A stretch of 64,000 nucleotides of DNA, taken from contig OZ244915.1 of the NCBI GenBank assembly GCA_965221815.1, forward strand, positions 1,364,001-1,428,000, read 5' to 3'. The translations under genes and the position numbers were made by a program. The first letter of the stretch is position 1. Every line of letters starts with the position of its first letter. The stretch comes from JAPOXR01 sp965221815 (GTDB taxonomy: Bacteria; Pseudomonadota; Alphaproteobacteria; Rhodobacterales; Rhodobacteraceae). The notes beneath the pieces are model-generated. The model saw only the letters and a program-made list of their open reading frames with translations. It was not told where the DNA came from and made no database searches. This document shows, piece after piece, positions 1-8,790 of this stretch.

Positions 1-574
1 CGAGGGGTTGAGAATAACTCGCCTGACGAACCGAATTGATGGCATCATAGAATGTCCAGCCCATATAGCCGATTCCCGAAATTAATCCGCAGGTAAGCAA
101 CGAGGAAAAAAATGTTTGAAAAACGCGTTTGTCAAAATATGACTCCCGCAGCATCAACAGGCTGGCTTGGTGTCGTTTGGGTGCCGTACGCCCCGCCCAA
201 TGCAAACCAATACCTGTAGTCGCCCGCCTTGTCTTCCGTGACTGCGCCGCTTTTTTGCCTGAGTCGGTAATGTTGGGATTGCCGCTAATGCTAGAAACAT
301 CCGCTTCTTCACAGAAGCGCTGATAACCAATTTCCGGGTCCATGCCCAGATATTTTGAATAAGCACGAACATAGCCCGGGATGACCCACTTGAATTCAAA
401 ACCGTTGATATCGGCCTTTTCAATCGCATGGATGAGATGAGCCCGGATATGGAGATCACGTTCTACATCAATAAGAGACTTGCCCATCGTGGCACGCTTG
501 CCACGCATTTCGTCTCCCAGTCGAACCTGATAATCACTGAAGCCGCGCAGGGCTTCTTCACCAGGATGTGCCAT
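1..574 (-). CDS. rodZ: RodZ-like helix-turn-helix membrane protein, 5' part (partial)
   Basis: The first 191 codons of a minus-strand gene that runs off the left edge. It starts at an ATG (572-574) beginning MAHPGEEALRGF. Residues about 15-85 form the RodZ-type helix-turn-helix: a 'LGDEMR' lead-in, 'DVERDLHIRAHLIHAIE', then the typical 'PGYVRAYSKYLGMDP'. A basic, low-complexity linker follows, then one membrane segment at about residues 150-172. In the family, RodZ is a bitopic protein that links MreB filaments to the cell-wall elongation machinery; the periplasmic C-terminal domain (DUF4115) would lie outside the window. HTH spacing and a single transmembrane helix are seen directly; the cell-shape role is family knowledge. 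Alphaproteobacterial homologues are often annotated only as HTH-domain proteins. Confidence 0.82.
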   Translation of the reverse strand, partial: MAHPGEEALRGFSDYQVRLGDEMRGKRATMGKSLIDVERDLHIRAHLIHAIEKADINGFEFKWVIPGYVRAYSKYLGMDPEIGYQRFCEEADVSSISGNPNITDSGKKAAQSRKTRRATTGIGLHWAGRTAPKRHQASLLMLRESYFDKRVFQTFFSSLLTCGLISGIGYMGWTFYDAINSVRQASYSQPL

Positions 575-1059
575 GCTCCAGCTAACCTTTTTCCGCCCCC
601 AACTGGCTCGCAAGTGCTTTCTACCCAAGCTATGGCATCCTGCTGGGAAACGCAAGAATAAAAATTCCGCGCCAGCAGTTCCTGCTTATTTCGGGTTCAG
701 CATCCATGCCTGGAGTCAAGTGATTTTGTAGAACATTCCTCTGTGTTATTCACGTTTGTTCGCACTGTTTCCACACCTCGGTCACAGGGAGACCGGCCCG
801 CTTCAGCCACCGCTGGGCGGGCATCCGGGGTCGGGTCTGTGCGGGTGTCAGACGGGTGTGCGTTCCTCCCCGTGGCGTCGCTCGCGCAACCGCGCATTGG
901 CGGTGACGATCAGACGCCAAACAAAGATCGCGAATCACTGCGAATCGCCGTAAGCCCATGAAGGCCTCGCCTCTCATATAGTGTGAATAGGTACACCTTC
1001 TTTGCAAACCGTTCCGATGGGGTTACAGTCATCAGCAGATCCCGGTTGGGGAGGAACGT
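575..1059. other. Intergenic stretch upstream of the rodZ-like gene; no gene recognised
   Basis: This holds the rodZ-like promoter region and a GC-rich part (about 780-900) with overlapping short frames on both strands, none resembling a known family. It may be decayed mobile-element DNA, but I could not identify a parent. Confidence 0.4.
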
Positions 1060-1674
1060 ATGAACAGGATCACCGCCACTGCGCGTGACAAACGACCGGC
1101 AACCTACCAGGATGTCCTGGATGCGCCGTCTCACAGGGTGGCGGAAGTGTTCGCCGGCACCCTGCATACGCAACCCCGGCCGGCATCTCACCATGCCTGG
1201 GCGAGTTCAGGTCTCGGGGCCAAGATCAGCCCGCCATTCAACTATGGGGATGGCGGCCCCGGCGGCTGGTGGATCATTGACGAGCCGGAACTGCATCTCG
1301 GCCCGGATATCGTGGTGCCTGATCTCGCCGGCTGGCGACGCACGACGATGCCGAACTACCCGGATGTCCCTTATTTCGAGATGGCCCCGGATTGGGTCTG
1401 CGAAGTCCTGTCACCCTCAACCCGCCGCATCGACCAGAACGAAAAACGCACGATCTATGCCCGTGAAGGCGTCGCACATCTCTGGTTCGTGGATCCCGAC
1501 ATCAAGACGCTGGAAGTTTTCGAACTCCGCAAGGGACAGTGGTTGCTCCTCGTGACACTCACCGGCGGTGCCGCGGTCTCACAACCCCCTTTCGATGCGA
1601 TCAGCTTTCCCCTGGATGTGCTCTGGCCGGACGGGATCCAGGCAGACGGGGACGGGGAAGATGCGAACAGATGA
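1060..1674 (+). CDS. Uma2-family (DUF820) restriction-endonuclease-like protein
   Basis: A 204-residue protein of the Uma2 family, which has a PD-(D/E)XK nuclease fold. Visible family marks: 'GPDIVVPDLAGW' (D83, D88), 'CEVLSPST' (E115) and a downstream lysine in 'QNEKRTIYAREGV' (K129), followed by the usual 'HLWFVDP' strand. These supply the acidic pair and lysine of the nuclease core. The length is normal for the family. It starts at an ATG after a purine-rich 'gggaggaacgt'. Family members occur in many copies in some genomes and their cellular function is unsettled; some are linked to mobile DNA. Here it stands alone between a rodZ-like gene and transposase remnants, so it is probably accessory. 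Confidence 0.85.
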   Translation: MNRITATARDKRPATYQDVLDAPSHRVAEVFAGTLHTQPRPASHHAWASSGLGAKISPPFNYGDGGPGGWWIIDEPELHLGPDIVVPDLAGWRRTTMPNYPDVPYFEMAPDWVCEVLSPSTRRIDQNEKRTIYAREGVAHLWFVDPDIKTLEVFELRKGQWLLLVTLTGGAAVSQPPFDAISFPLDVLWPDGIQADGDGEDANR

Positions 1675-1821
1675 GGGTTGGGACAGGTCACCCATCAATC
1701 GCAGGCCTCACACAGGGGTTGCAAAAGTGGGCAAAGAGCGAACCCGGCCCAAAGATGCAGACAGTGCAGATAGGAAGATAATCTGCAAACTGCTGATCCT
1801 TGCCTTCAACAAATATTCCGT

Positions 1822-2420
1822 CACGTAACTGTTCAGGTTCCTGAACGGGAATTTCTGGCCCGAAAGACGGCTCAGTTCGCCGAGACCTGCTGCCGCGTGG
1901 CGAGCCGCTCGATCAGTTCGTCCGGTGGAGCCTGCAGTGTTTCCAGCAAGTTCCAACCCTGGCGGCGGGGCGGTGTCCAGCACGGTCCGCAACACCGCAT
2001 GATTCCGGACGCCCTCGGGACTGCGGAAACTGCCGGAGACCTTCTGTTGGACCTTGAGGGGCTCAGCACCCGTTCCACTTCATTGTTGGTGGCCGGAACC
2101 GTGGGGTCACGGGTGAACCGCAGCACGCCCTCCCGGTTGTTCCGCAACCGCAGGACCAGGTTGTGCCCCTGTCGTCGTTTCCGCCGGCCCCGGCGCAGCA
2201 GGCGAGCCATCGTCGCGGCCCGGGGTGCGTCATCGAAGTCGACCCGGTCCTGGCATTCCCACAAGAGATGCGCAGCACAGAGTGCGGGCACGGCCACGTG
2301 GAAGTGACTGAGGTGTTCGATGCAGGCCACGTGCAGCCAGGCCAGGCGACCACGCACACGGATGCCGGTCTCGTCCATATCCCGGATGTGGAGAGCGAGG
2401 CCGGTGAAGCGTCCGACGGC
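1822..2420 (-). pseudogene. IS66-family transposase, C-terminal remnant with frameshifts
   Basis: Minus-strand coding remnant. Recognisable IS66 (DDE_Tnp_IS66) pieces are 'DETGIRVRGRLAWLHVACIEH' in one frame, 'PTVPATNNEVER' in the next (the DP-x-x-P-x-TNN-x-x-E motif near the catalytic Glu) and a tail resembling 'KQGWNLLETLQAPPDEL'. These need at least one frame change to join, and the N-terminal half is absent, so it cannot encode an active transposase. The left limit near 1822, at a gtaactgttcagg-like end, is my guess at the element end. The right limit is an abrupt junction at about 2420 with a serine-recombinase fragment in the opposite orientation. Confidence 0.75.
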
Positions 2421-2422
2421 CG

Positions 2423-2848
2423 CGCCCGGGCCTGGATCAGGCCCTTGCCGCCGTGCGGGCGGGAGACACGCTGGTTGTGCCAAAACTCGACAGGATGGCC
2501 CGCTCCGTCCCTGACGCCTGCGCCATCGCTGATCAGTTGAAAGAAAAAGGGGGCAAACTCGCCCTGATCTCGTCAGTCTACGACCCGACCGATCCCATGG
2601 AAAAGATGTTTTTTAACATTCTGGCCCCCTTCGCTGAATTTGAAGCCGACCTCATTCGGATGCACACCCGTGAAGGCATGGCCATGGCCCACGCCAAAGG
2701 GAAACTGCAGGGAAAACAACCCAAGCTCTCGAACCGACAGCCCCGCACATTGCGCCGCATGTACGACACCGGCGAATATTCGATCAATGAACTCGCTGAA
2801 GTCTTTTCGGTGTCACGACCCACGATCTACCGGACACTCAAACGCTAG
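2423..2848 (+). pseudogene. Serine recombinase (resolvase/invertase), 5'-truncated
   Basis: The C-terminal two thirds of a small serine recombinase. The open frame begins with 'RPGLDQALAAVRAGD', continues with 'VVPKLDRMARSVPDA', the long helix 'FNILAPFAEFEADLIRMHTREG', and ends with a Hin-type HTH ('YSINELAEVFSVSRPTIYRTLKR'). The first ~50 residues, which carry the catalytic serine, are missing: the frame meets IS66-derived DNA at about 2420. A GTG at 2453 could start translation, but the product would lack the nucleophile. It is therefore a remnant, possibly still able to bind DNA. Confidence 0.82.
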
Positions 2849-3063
2849 CCAGAGGCCACATCACGCCAAAGAAACCCCACCATTTCGCGCTGAAAGTCAC
2901 ACATGTGCCTGTCACCTGGGGGTGTGCTCATCTCTGACGGGATTGAACCGGGATTCCAACTCCCGCCGATCGTCCACCGTCTCCATGTGCGCACGGCAAC
3001 AGATTGAACGCATTTGTGACAATTCACTGAAGTGATGTGTGACAAATGACACTTGGGGCCCCC

Positions 3064-3122
3064 TGCGTTGGATCCTGTATACAGGGACAGGATCAGGACA
3101 GGTCAATCCATAATGTCTAAGG
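3064..3122. repeat. Left copy of a ~59-bp inverted repeat flanking a TA module
   Basis: Reads TTGGATCCTGTATACAGGG onward to TCTAAGG and is matched in inverted orientation at 4720-4778 with about three mismatches. It contains a short hairpin (gatcctgt ... acaggatc). The stop codon of the RES toxin (3117-3119) lies inside it. The copy at 4720-4778 coincides with the left end of an IS110/IS1111-type element, so this one is probably a stranded second copy of that IS end. Confidence 0.85.
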
Positions 3123-3710
3123 TACAAGGCCGATCCTGTACCGCTGCAAGATATCCGGCAGTTCCGGGCGGTCTTGCAACAATCCGGTCTCCTCTCCGGC
3201 TAGTTTCCCTATAGAGCGCTCGAACACAGCATAGACATCTTCGCCGGTTAGGCGTGAGGTGTACACGATGCCATCAACATCGACATGATCCGCATGGATG
3301 GCCTTAGCAAATGCCTGGCCTGCCGCGTGGTTTCTCGCATTCACCGTATCGGTGGGCGCGCCGATCCGGGTGCATCCGTCTCCGCGTAGATCGACCAATG
3401 TCAATTTCGTATTCCCCTGCATCCTCATGCGCACCCAGACCCGCGCCGTGATTTCCTTCACTGCGATCTCGCAGTCTTGCCGCCCCCGGAATCTGTCCCT
3501 CACCACCGTCTCGACGAACGCCGTGGTGAATTCGGGCGCCGCGTAGAGCACCGTGAAACTACCGTTTCGCGTGCAGAACCGCGAATCGGCTGGGCGGGTC
3601 CCGAGCGGGTCCGACCGATGGCGGCGCGCCATAATCCGGTAGCTGGAAGGCATGGGCGCCGTCATCAGGACAGGCGCGATCCGGCTTTTGCGATACGGGC
3701 CGCCGCTCAT
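3117..3710 (-). CDS. RES-domain toxin of a RES/Xre toxin-antitoxin system
   Basis: A 197-residue RES-domain protein. In the family, RES toxins attack NAD+ (phosphorolysis, hydrolysis or ADP-ribosyl transfer) and arrest growth. The polar residues that name the fold are present: Arg in 'SSYRIMARR' (R25), Glu in 'LYAAPEFTTAFVET' (E67) and Ser in 'GIVYTSR' (S152). The start codon overlaps the antitoxin stop by 4 bp (ATGA), so the pair is translationally coupled with antitoxin first, the usual order for RES/Xre modules. The stop codon lies within the left inverted repeat, so the natural C-terminus may have been altered by insertion of the IS end. It appears intact, but activity is not certain. Confidence 0.85.
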   Translation of the reverse strand: MSGGPYRKSRIAPVLMTAPMPSSYRIMARRHRSDPLGTRPADSRFCTRNGSFTVLYAAPEFTTAFVETVVRDRFRGRQDCEIAVKEITARVWVRMRMQGNTKLTLVDLRGDGCTRIGAPTDTVNARNHAAGQAFAKAIHADHVDVDGIVYTSRLTGEDVYAVFERSIGKLAGEETGLLQDRPELPDILQRYRIGLVP

Positions 3711-4273
3711 GTGAACGTGGCGCCGAAGCCGGGCGCCGCGTCCAGCACTTCGTCAATGCGGCCGTCCTTGAGCAGGTCAAGCGGCAGCGCAACCGTCTTC
3801 TCAAAGGCCCATTCCTGGATCAGGAACACCCAGGCCAGTTCAGGGTCTCCGATCGCGCCCACAACATCCTTGAGACCCGGAACGACCCGTCCGGCACCGA
3901 GAATCTGCGCCGCCGGAATGTGCAAACCGGGCTTCGTGGTTTTCCAAGCGATCAGCCTTGCCGTCCGCGCCCACTCGTAAACCGTCGTGCGGGATAGTTC
4001 GAGCCGCGCCGCCGCTTCGGAAACGCCGAGGATGCCCTCATCGGCACCTCGCCGGACGACGAACGGCCGCAGCCGTTCCGGCACGTCCCCGATGCCTTCG
4101 ATTTCCCGTTGGGCGGCAACCGCTTCCAGCGCCGCGGCGATGGCCGCACGCGCCTCGCGAGGATGGTTGCGAACAAAACTCCTGGCGGCGCCCGATAACA
4201 CCGGGAATTCCTGAAGGAGACGTCCCATCGTCCCGCCCGCCGGCCCGCGCGAACTAGCCATTTCAACCCCCAT
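3707..4273 (-). CDS. Xre/MbcA/ParS-type antitoxin partner of the RES toxin
   Basis: A 188-residue antitoxin. A predicted HTH covers about residues 80-112 ('GVSEAAARLELSRTTVYEWAR'), followed by a C-terminal MbcA/ParS/Xre toxin-binding-type domain (about 118-188: 'GAIGDPELAWVFLIQEWAF' and 'LLKDGRIDEVLDAAPGFG'). In the family this domain caps the NAD-binding pocket of the RES toxin and the HTH represses the operon. The 5' gene in a two-gene operon, it overlaps the toxin by 4 bp. The ATG at 4273 is preceded by a GGGG-containing leader; M5 and M16 are alternative starts. Confidence 0.82.
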   Translation of the reverse strand: MGVEMASSRGPAGGTMGRLLQEFPVLSGAARSFVRNHPREARAAIAAALEAVAAQREIEGIGDVPERLRPFVVRRGADEGILGVSEAAARLELSRTTVYEWARTARLIAWKTTKPGLHIPAAQILGAGRVVPGLKDVVGAIGDPELAWVFLIQEWAFEKTVALPLDLLKDGRIDEVLDAAPGFGATFT

Positions 4274-4719
4274 CCCCTATTTATCCTCGACGTCAAGATT
4301 GCACAGACTGTTCAGTTTGTAAACCGCGCCGCCCTCTCGACCAAGTTCGTCTCGGTCGACTCCAGATGAGCGCAGACTATCACTTGAAGGGGCTTTGGAG
4401 CGTTTTTGGGGGCCCGAAAGCAAGATTTCAAGCCAGATAGGCCCATGACGCACGAAGGGGATCAAAAACGGCAAGATTTCGTCAGTTTCGAAGAGGTGAT
4501 CTCCGGCTGAGTCGGATGGAAACCCGTCATCAGGGGAGAGACGCCCCATGAGGCGTTGAATTTTGCGGTCCATGGACAAAGACACATGCAATCGGCACAA
4601 AACGGCAAAAATCAGCGCCACAGAACGCACAGCCACACAATGACACATCCTGTGGGACGTGCCGTCCCTACAGAGGGCTCCAAAGCCACAATCCATAGAT
4701 ATATTCCCCGTTTGTTCCC
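4274..4719. other. Promoter-side region of the RES/Xre operon; no gene seen
   Basis: About 450 bp between the antitoxin start and the right inverted repeat. It presumably carries the TA promoter and operator. No frame on either strand resembles a known protein. Confidence 0.4.
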
Positions 4720-4778
4720 CCTTAGACATCATGGATTGACCTGTCCCGATCCTGTCCCTGTATACAGGATCCAATGCA
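4720..4778. repeat. Right copy of the ~59-bp inverted repeat; left end of an IS110/IS1111-type element
   Basis: Inverted match to 3064-3122. It contains ATGGATTGACC (4731-4741), whose inverse GGTCAATCCAT occurs at 9814-9824 beyond the transposase 3' end. This fits the short subterminal inverted repeats of the IS1111 subgroup. Two small stem-loops (gatcctgt/acaggatc here, and ggccct/agggcc at about 4780-4795) sit between this end and the transposase start. Confidence 0.75.
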
Positions 4779-4809
4779 TGGCCCTGTAGAGGGCCCCGTT
4801 ACGGAGGAC

Positions 4810-5219
4810 ATGTCAATATCAACAGAATACAGTGCCTATGTGGGTCTCGATGTCCACAAGGATTCGATTGCGGTGGCCATCGCTCGGCCTGGCCGGACGG
4901 GACCGGAGTGGCAGGGGACGATTCCCAACCATCGATCCGCCCTCCGGCACCTGATCAAGCGCCTGAGTCCGGATGGGCTCGTGCTCAGCTTCTGTTATGA
5001 AGCCGGCCCTTGTGGGTCTGGCCTCTCCCGGGAGATCACGGAGACCGGCCATCACTGCGTGGTTGTCGCGCCGGGGCTTGTGCCGCGGGGGGCCACGGAT
5101 CGTATCAAGACGGATCGGCGCGATGCGACGATGCTGGCGCGTGAGCACCGGTCCGGATCGCTCACGCCTGTCTGGGTTCCTGACCCGGAACAGGAGGCGA
5201 TGCGGGACCTGACCCGGGC
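4810..5219 (+). pseudogene. IS110-family transposase, N-terminal part (split by insertion)
   Basis: Starts at ATG 4810 just behind a GGAGG. It carries the RuvC-like DEDD residues: D in 'YVGLDVHKDSIAVAIA', E in 'CYEAGPCGSGLSREI', and two D in 'IKTDRRDATMLAREH'. The frame is intact up to 'MRDLTRA', where an IS4-type unit is inserted. The C-terminal half lies 3.6 kb downstream, so no full-length enzyme can be made without excision. Confidence 0.88.
5211..5219. repeat. Target-site duplication, left copy (9 bp)
   Basis: GACCCGGGC directly left of the unit end CTATCAAT at 5220. Its partner at 8823-8831 is GTCCCGGGC, so 8 of 9 bases match. Nine bases is the duplication length known for IS50/Tn5-type IS4-family elements. 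Confidence 0.75.
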
Positions 5220-5222
5220 CTA

Positions 5223-5455
5223 TCAATCTATCACACTTGATTCCGTGTTTTCTCTCTCCGTTCTGTTTCCTTCCCAGTTCCGCATGGCCTGGATGGCAAT
5301 GACGGCGCCGGACAGGACCCGACGCACCCGATTACCGCCCCGCGTATCCGGCGCTGCCCGTTGTAGCAACAGGCGGATGTCGGGTTTGTCTTGGGGTTGG
5401 CCGGGGGTCGCGCCCCTCACGCTACGGGTGGGGCCGGATCCTGGGCGGACTGTCG
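5223..5455 (-). pseudogene. Truncated C-terminal tail of an IS4-family transposase
   Basis: The minus-strand frame ends '...GAVIAIQAMRNWEGNRTE' then 'SSVID', which parallels the last ~28 residues of the intact IS4 transposase ('SVFAIHAWNNRNMNTTEN', 'SSLIH'). Beyond about 35 codons the resemblance is lost. It is adjacent to the terminal repeat at 5220, as in the complete copy. It is a relic of a related but not identical element. Confidence 0.6.
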
Positions 5456-5994
5456 GCACCAGTTGGTGAGCGCCCCGTAGACATTGCGGGGTGGTGCGCC
5501 CCGGGCGATGGCGAACTTTTGTTGAACTGCGAGAAGACATCGGCGGGACCGTAGCCGGGCAGCTCGCGGCGACGGATCTTTTCCAGCCCCGCGGTGAAGG
5601 GGAGCGGCCAGACCGGTCACGGCAATTCAGCCGGGGCCTATAGTTCAAATCCATTCAGCGTCGTCACTCCCGACGATGATATCGCCCACCCCTGCAACAA
5701 GCTTGTCGTCAGTCTGCGATCCCTCATGCTCGGCAAATACAGGATCGCGCCCTATCGGGAGGGAGAAGGGTTCATCTCTCTCACATATGTCGACAATGAC
5801 GGCGGGAATCCCACCAACGAATCCTGTCAGCCCTGAGCGCCGGAGCGGGCGGCGGGCTGAGAGGGCCACAAACCCCCGAACATCGCACGGGAGTGCTTTT
5901 CCGCCCCTCTGCACACTTCCGGAGGCCAGAATCGGGCGGGGCGGCCTTGCGGTTCACCAGCACTTGGCGAGCGTGATCCAGTCGGGATTGATGG
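5456..5994. other. Passenger DNA inside the IS4-bounded unit; no recognised gene
   Basis: GC-rich DNA with overlapping frames on both strands (for example 5645-5914 minus and 5594-5836 plus). I could not tell which, if any, is expressed and recognised no family. Together with the small gene at 5995-6240 this is the cargo between the two IS ends. Confidence 0.35.
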
Positions 5995-6240
5995 TCATGC
6001 TGGCCAGCGCACCAGAATACCGATGATCACCACGGCGGCGATGAACATGCCGATCACCCAGCGCTGATGGGTGGCGAGGCGCGCCTCAAGCCGCCGTTCC
6101 ATCCGTTCAAGATGCGCGACATATTCTGCTTGCATCGTCTTTGTCTCCGCTCGGGCCGCCGTGAGCTCGCCTGTCAGTTCAGCGATGGCGATCGCATTCT
6201 CTGTTTCGTGATCCATCCTGCCAATTAATCCCTGGGCCAC
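5995..6240 (-). CDS. Small coiled-coil protein with C-terminal membrane anchor (unknown)
   Basis: An 81-residue frame. Residues about 10-55 are rich in E/A/R/L and look like a coiled coil ('MERRLEARLATHQRW'), followed by a clean hydrophobic anchor ('VIGMFIAAVVIIGILV') and a short end. The start could be M1 or M9 (MDHETENA). Similar anchored coiled-coil peptides are found in phage and mobile DNA, but I recognise no family. It lies inside the IS4-bounded unit, so it is a possible passenger gene. Confidence 0.45.
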   Translation of the reverse strand: MAQGLIGRMDHETENAIAIAELTGELTAARAETKTMQAEYVAHLERMERRLEARLATHQRWVIGMFIAAVVIIGILVRWPA

Positions 6241-6468
6241 CCCCAGTCAACCGGCAACCCCTTCCCGACAGGTCCCAGCAACCACAGCACAAGGGATTCA
6301 AGCCGATGAAACCCAAAAACCGGGGCGCGGGAGATGGGATTCAGATTTGAGATCACCTCAGCGGGACAGAGACGGGACGACGGGGGAAGAGATCCCCCCG
6401 CGGCCCAGCCGCCCCACATCCCTGAACCAACCCCTTCACGCCCCTTGCCAACCGCATGGGGGGGGGGG

Positions 6469-6492
6469 CTATCAATGTATCAGACTTGACTC
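6469..6492. repeat. Left terminal inverted repeat of the complete IS4 element
   Basis: CTATCAATGTATCAGACTTG, matching the right end at 8822 read inward and the outer left end at 5220. It is preceded by a run of about 11 G residues, and no duplication pairs with the right flank at 8823, which supports movement by the outer ends. Confidence 0.7.
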
Positions 6493-8790
6493 GTTTTCAG
6501 TTGTGTTCATGTTTCTGTTGTTCCAGGCATGGATGGCGAAGACGCTGTTGGTGAGGATTCGGATTCCTTGCCACAGTTTTTCTGTTCCGGGCAGTGGCTG
6601 ACGCTTTGCGGGATGGAACCCGGCCAGACCCCCGGTCAGGACCACGAACCGTTCGATTGTCATCGTCCGGGCCTCTGCCGGGGGTGCCCGGGCCTTGAGG
6701 ATGCCCCGTTCGGCCGCACGGACACCGCGCACCGTGATCTCGTCCTTGCCGACGAAGCGGCCCGCGGGCTCATCGTCCCGCGTGCGCGCGAGATGGGTGA
6801 GATCCCAGACCCGGAAGGCGGTGATGGCGTGATCGGCGAAGCATTTGCGCAGATCGTCGGCGGTATCGAGATGGCGGTCTTCGATCCGCGTGCCCTGTTT
6901 GAGGGCATGGAAGAAGCGTTCGATGCGCCAGCGCAGTTCGTACCACCGCAGCACGGTGGTTGCCGTCTCCAGGTTCGTCTCCCTCTCTTTGTGGGGAGAG
7001 ATCAGCAGCATCCAGTGCAGGGGGCCGCCCGGCTGGCCCGCCTTGCGGCGGACACGGGCGGGCGGGCTCTCCTCGCGCGCCGAGACGGCGATCATCGGGA
7101 GCGGGGGATCATGGCTGAAGTCTTTGGGGGGCCGCAGGGTGACCGCGGTGCAGCGCACGGTCAGTGTGGCCGCCCGCTCCGGGCGTGTGTGCGGCCCCCC
7201 GCGGGCCGGCACTGTGATCTGGCGTGTGCCCACGGGTGCCGTGGCCTGGACATGATCCCAGAGAGCGGCCGTGTTCCCATCGGGCCGGACCACCTGTCGC
7301 TGGACGCCGCGGCGGGCGCGGACCAGCAGGTCCTGGCCGGTGTGACGCGCCTGCGCCAGCAAGGCCCAGAAATCGCCCTCACGGTCGCAGATATTGATGA
7401 TCCGGGTGCGCGGGCACGCGGCCGCCAACTCCTGTGATCGTTCCAGTCCCTGCAGCCAGCGGGCCCTGTCCGTGTCATCGGCCTGACGGACATCGGCATC
7501 GGCCCTGAACAGGCCGAGCGGTCGTCCGACGGCATTCACGGCCACGCCCACATGCGCCAGGAGACCCTGAACGCCTGGGCCACCCCCGCCGCGGTCATCC
7601 CGATCGGACGTCGCCGCCAACCCATCATCATTGAGTGTCGTGGTGTCCTGGATGGCCAGCACCAGCGGTTCCGCCGCGCAGCGTTCCACCGTCTGCTCCA
7701 CATGCGAATCCAGGATATGGCCCATCGTCACGCCCGGGTGGGACAACAACCGATAGGCCGCTGTCTGTTCGGCGCGGCCGGGGAAGATCACCGGCAGGCT
7801 GGCCCCCAGACTCTGCGTCCAGGCCTGCCCCATCTGCACAATGCGCCGCCGCACCCGTCCATCGGGGTGCGGGCTGCGACCATATTCCCGTTCCGCCCAA
7901 CTGTCACCCCCCTGCAGGGCTCCGGACCAACCCAGACAGCGCCGGGGCTCTGTGCACAGTGTCTCCCGCCACCCGTCGGTGAGCGGTTTCAGCCACACCG
8001 CCCGGCGGATCCCGGAGCGGCGCCCGGCCGTCCGTTCCGGACAACATGTCCATCCCGCCGCCCGGTCACTCAGGCCCGACTGATCCGGACCGACAAAAGT
8101 CTGCAACAGGACCGGTGTCTGACCATAAGCTTCAGACCAGTCATCCGCGATCCGCGCCGCCGCCACCCGCAAAACCGCCGACGCCAGCTTGCGAACCCGC
8201 ACCCCGGGCAGAAGCAGAAAACGATGATGGCTCACGACCCGCCCGATCTGGGCCACCCGGGCATCCGCCGACCCGCCAATCACACGATCCCGCGGGGCCA
8301 ACTGGAGACCCGCAGCCGCAAACCCAAGACCCCCCAAGATCCCGGGCGATGACCGAATCCAGTCCCGCACCTGCCCGCCCGGTGCGCGCGACCACCCTTG
8401 CGGATGAGACGCCGCCATCATCAGATCCCAACGCCGCCGGTCATCGCCCGCCGCCACCAGGACAAGCGACCCATCCCCCAGAACTGACAGAGGGCCGTCA
8501 ACAGCGATCGCCGGCACCGCCGCCACCGCCGCGGGACCCGACTCCCAATCCACCGCCTGCGCCAGCGGAAGACGCACATCCAACGCCACCGCCAGACGCG
8601 GCAACATCCGGCGCGCCGAGGCCACGCACAAATCCCCCGTCGAACCACGCCAATCCGTCATCGCACACAAACCGCGCGCCAAAGACATCCGCGTCTGACC
8701 CGCATCCCCACAGACCATCACAAACCATTCCGCAACATCCGCCGGTATCGAACGCAGCCCCATCTGCATACGCCCATGACTCGCACACAA
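6472..8790 (-). CDS. IS4-family (IS50/Tn5-like) transposase with long N-terminal region
   Basis: A 772-residue frame filling the IS at 6469-8822. The catalytic core is of IS50/Tn5 type: first Asp in 'AIQDTTTLN' (about residue 382), second Asp in 'ICDREGDFW' (about 468), and the YREK signature in 'YELRWRIERFFHALK' (about 620-634), where Y, R, E and K have the exact Y(2)R(3)E(6)K spacing. 'GRAEQTAAYRLLSHPGVT' is the usual lead-in. Tn5 transposase is about 476 residues, so the first ~300 residues are an unusual extension; a start further in cannot be excluded. It looks complete and possibly active. High GC produces long shadow frames on the opposite strand. Confidence 0.85.
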   Translation of the reverse strand: MCASHGRMQMGLRSIPADVAEWFVMVCGDAGQTRMSLARGLCAMTDWRGSTGDLCVASARRMLPRLAVALDVRLPLAQAVDWESGPAAVAAVPAIAVDGPLSVLGDGSLVLVAAGDDRRRWDLMMAASHPQGWSRAPGGQVRDWIRSSPGILGGLGFAAAGLQLAPRDRVIGGSADARVAQIGRVVSHHRFLLLPGVRVRKLASAVLRVAAARIADDWSEAYGQTPVLLQTFVGPDQSGLSDRAAGWTCCPERTAGRRSGIRRAVWLKPLTDGWRETLCTEPRRCLGWSGALQGGDSWAEREYGRSPHPDGRVRRRIVQMGQAWTQSLGASLPVIFPGRAEQTAAYRLLSHPGVTMGHILDSHVEQTVERCAAEPLVLAIQDTTTLNDDGLAATSDRDDRGGGGPGVQGLLAHVGVAVNAVGRPLGLFRADADVRQADDTDRARWLQGLERSQELAAACPRTRIINICDREGDFWALLAQARHTGQDLLVRARRGVQRQVVRPDGNTAALWDHVQATAPVGTRQITVPARGGPHTRPERAATLTVRCTAVTLRPPKDFSHDPPLPMIAVSAREESPPARVRRKAGQPGGPLHWMLLISPHKERETNLETATTVLRWYELRWRIERFFHALKQGTRIEDRHLDTADDLRKCFADHAITAFRVWDLTHLARTRDDEPAGRFVGKDEITVRGVRAAERGILKARAPPAEARTMTIERFVVLTGGLAGFHPAKRQPLPGTEKLWQGIRILTNSVFAIHAWNNRNMNTTENESSLIH

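Noticed and set aside
2938..2990. A sequence like a tRNA T-arm (gacgggattgaaccgggattc)
   Set aside because: The stem does not pair with proper 5-bp geometry around a 7-nt loop, and no acceptor, D-arm or anticodon arm is nearby.
5645..5914. 89-residue minus-strand frame in the IS4-bounded passenger DNA
   Set aside because: A plus-strand frame of similar quality overlaps it and neither resembles a known family. Left as unassigned passenger DNA.
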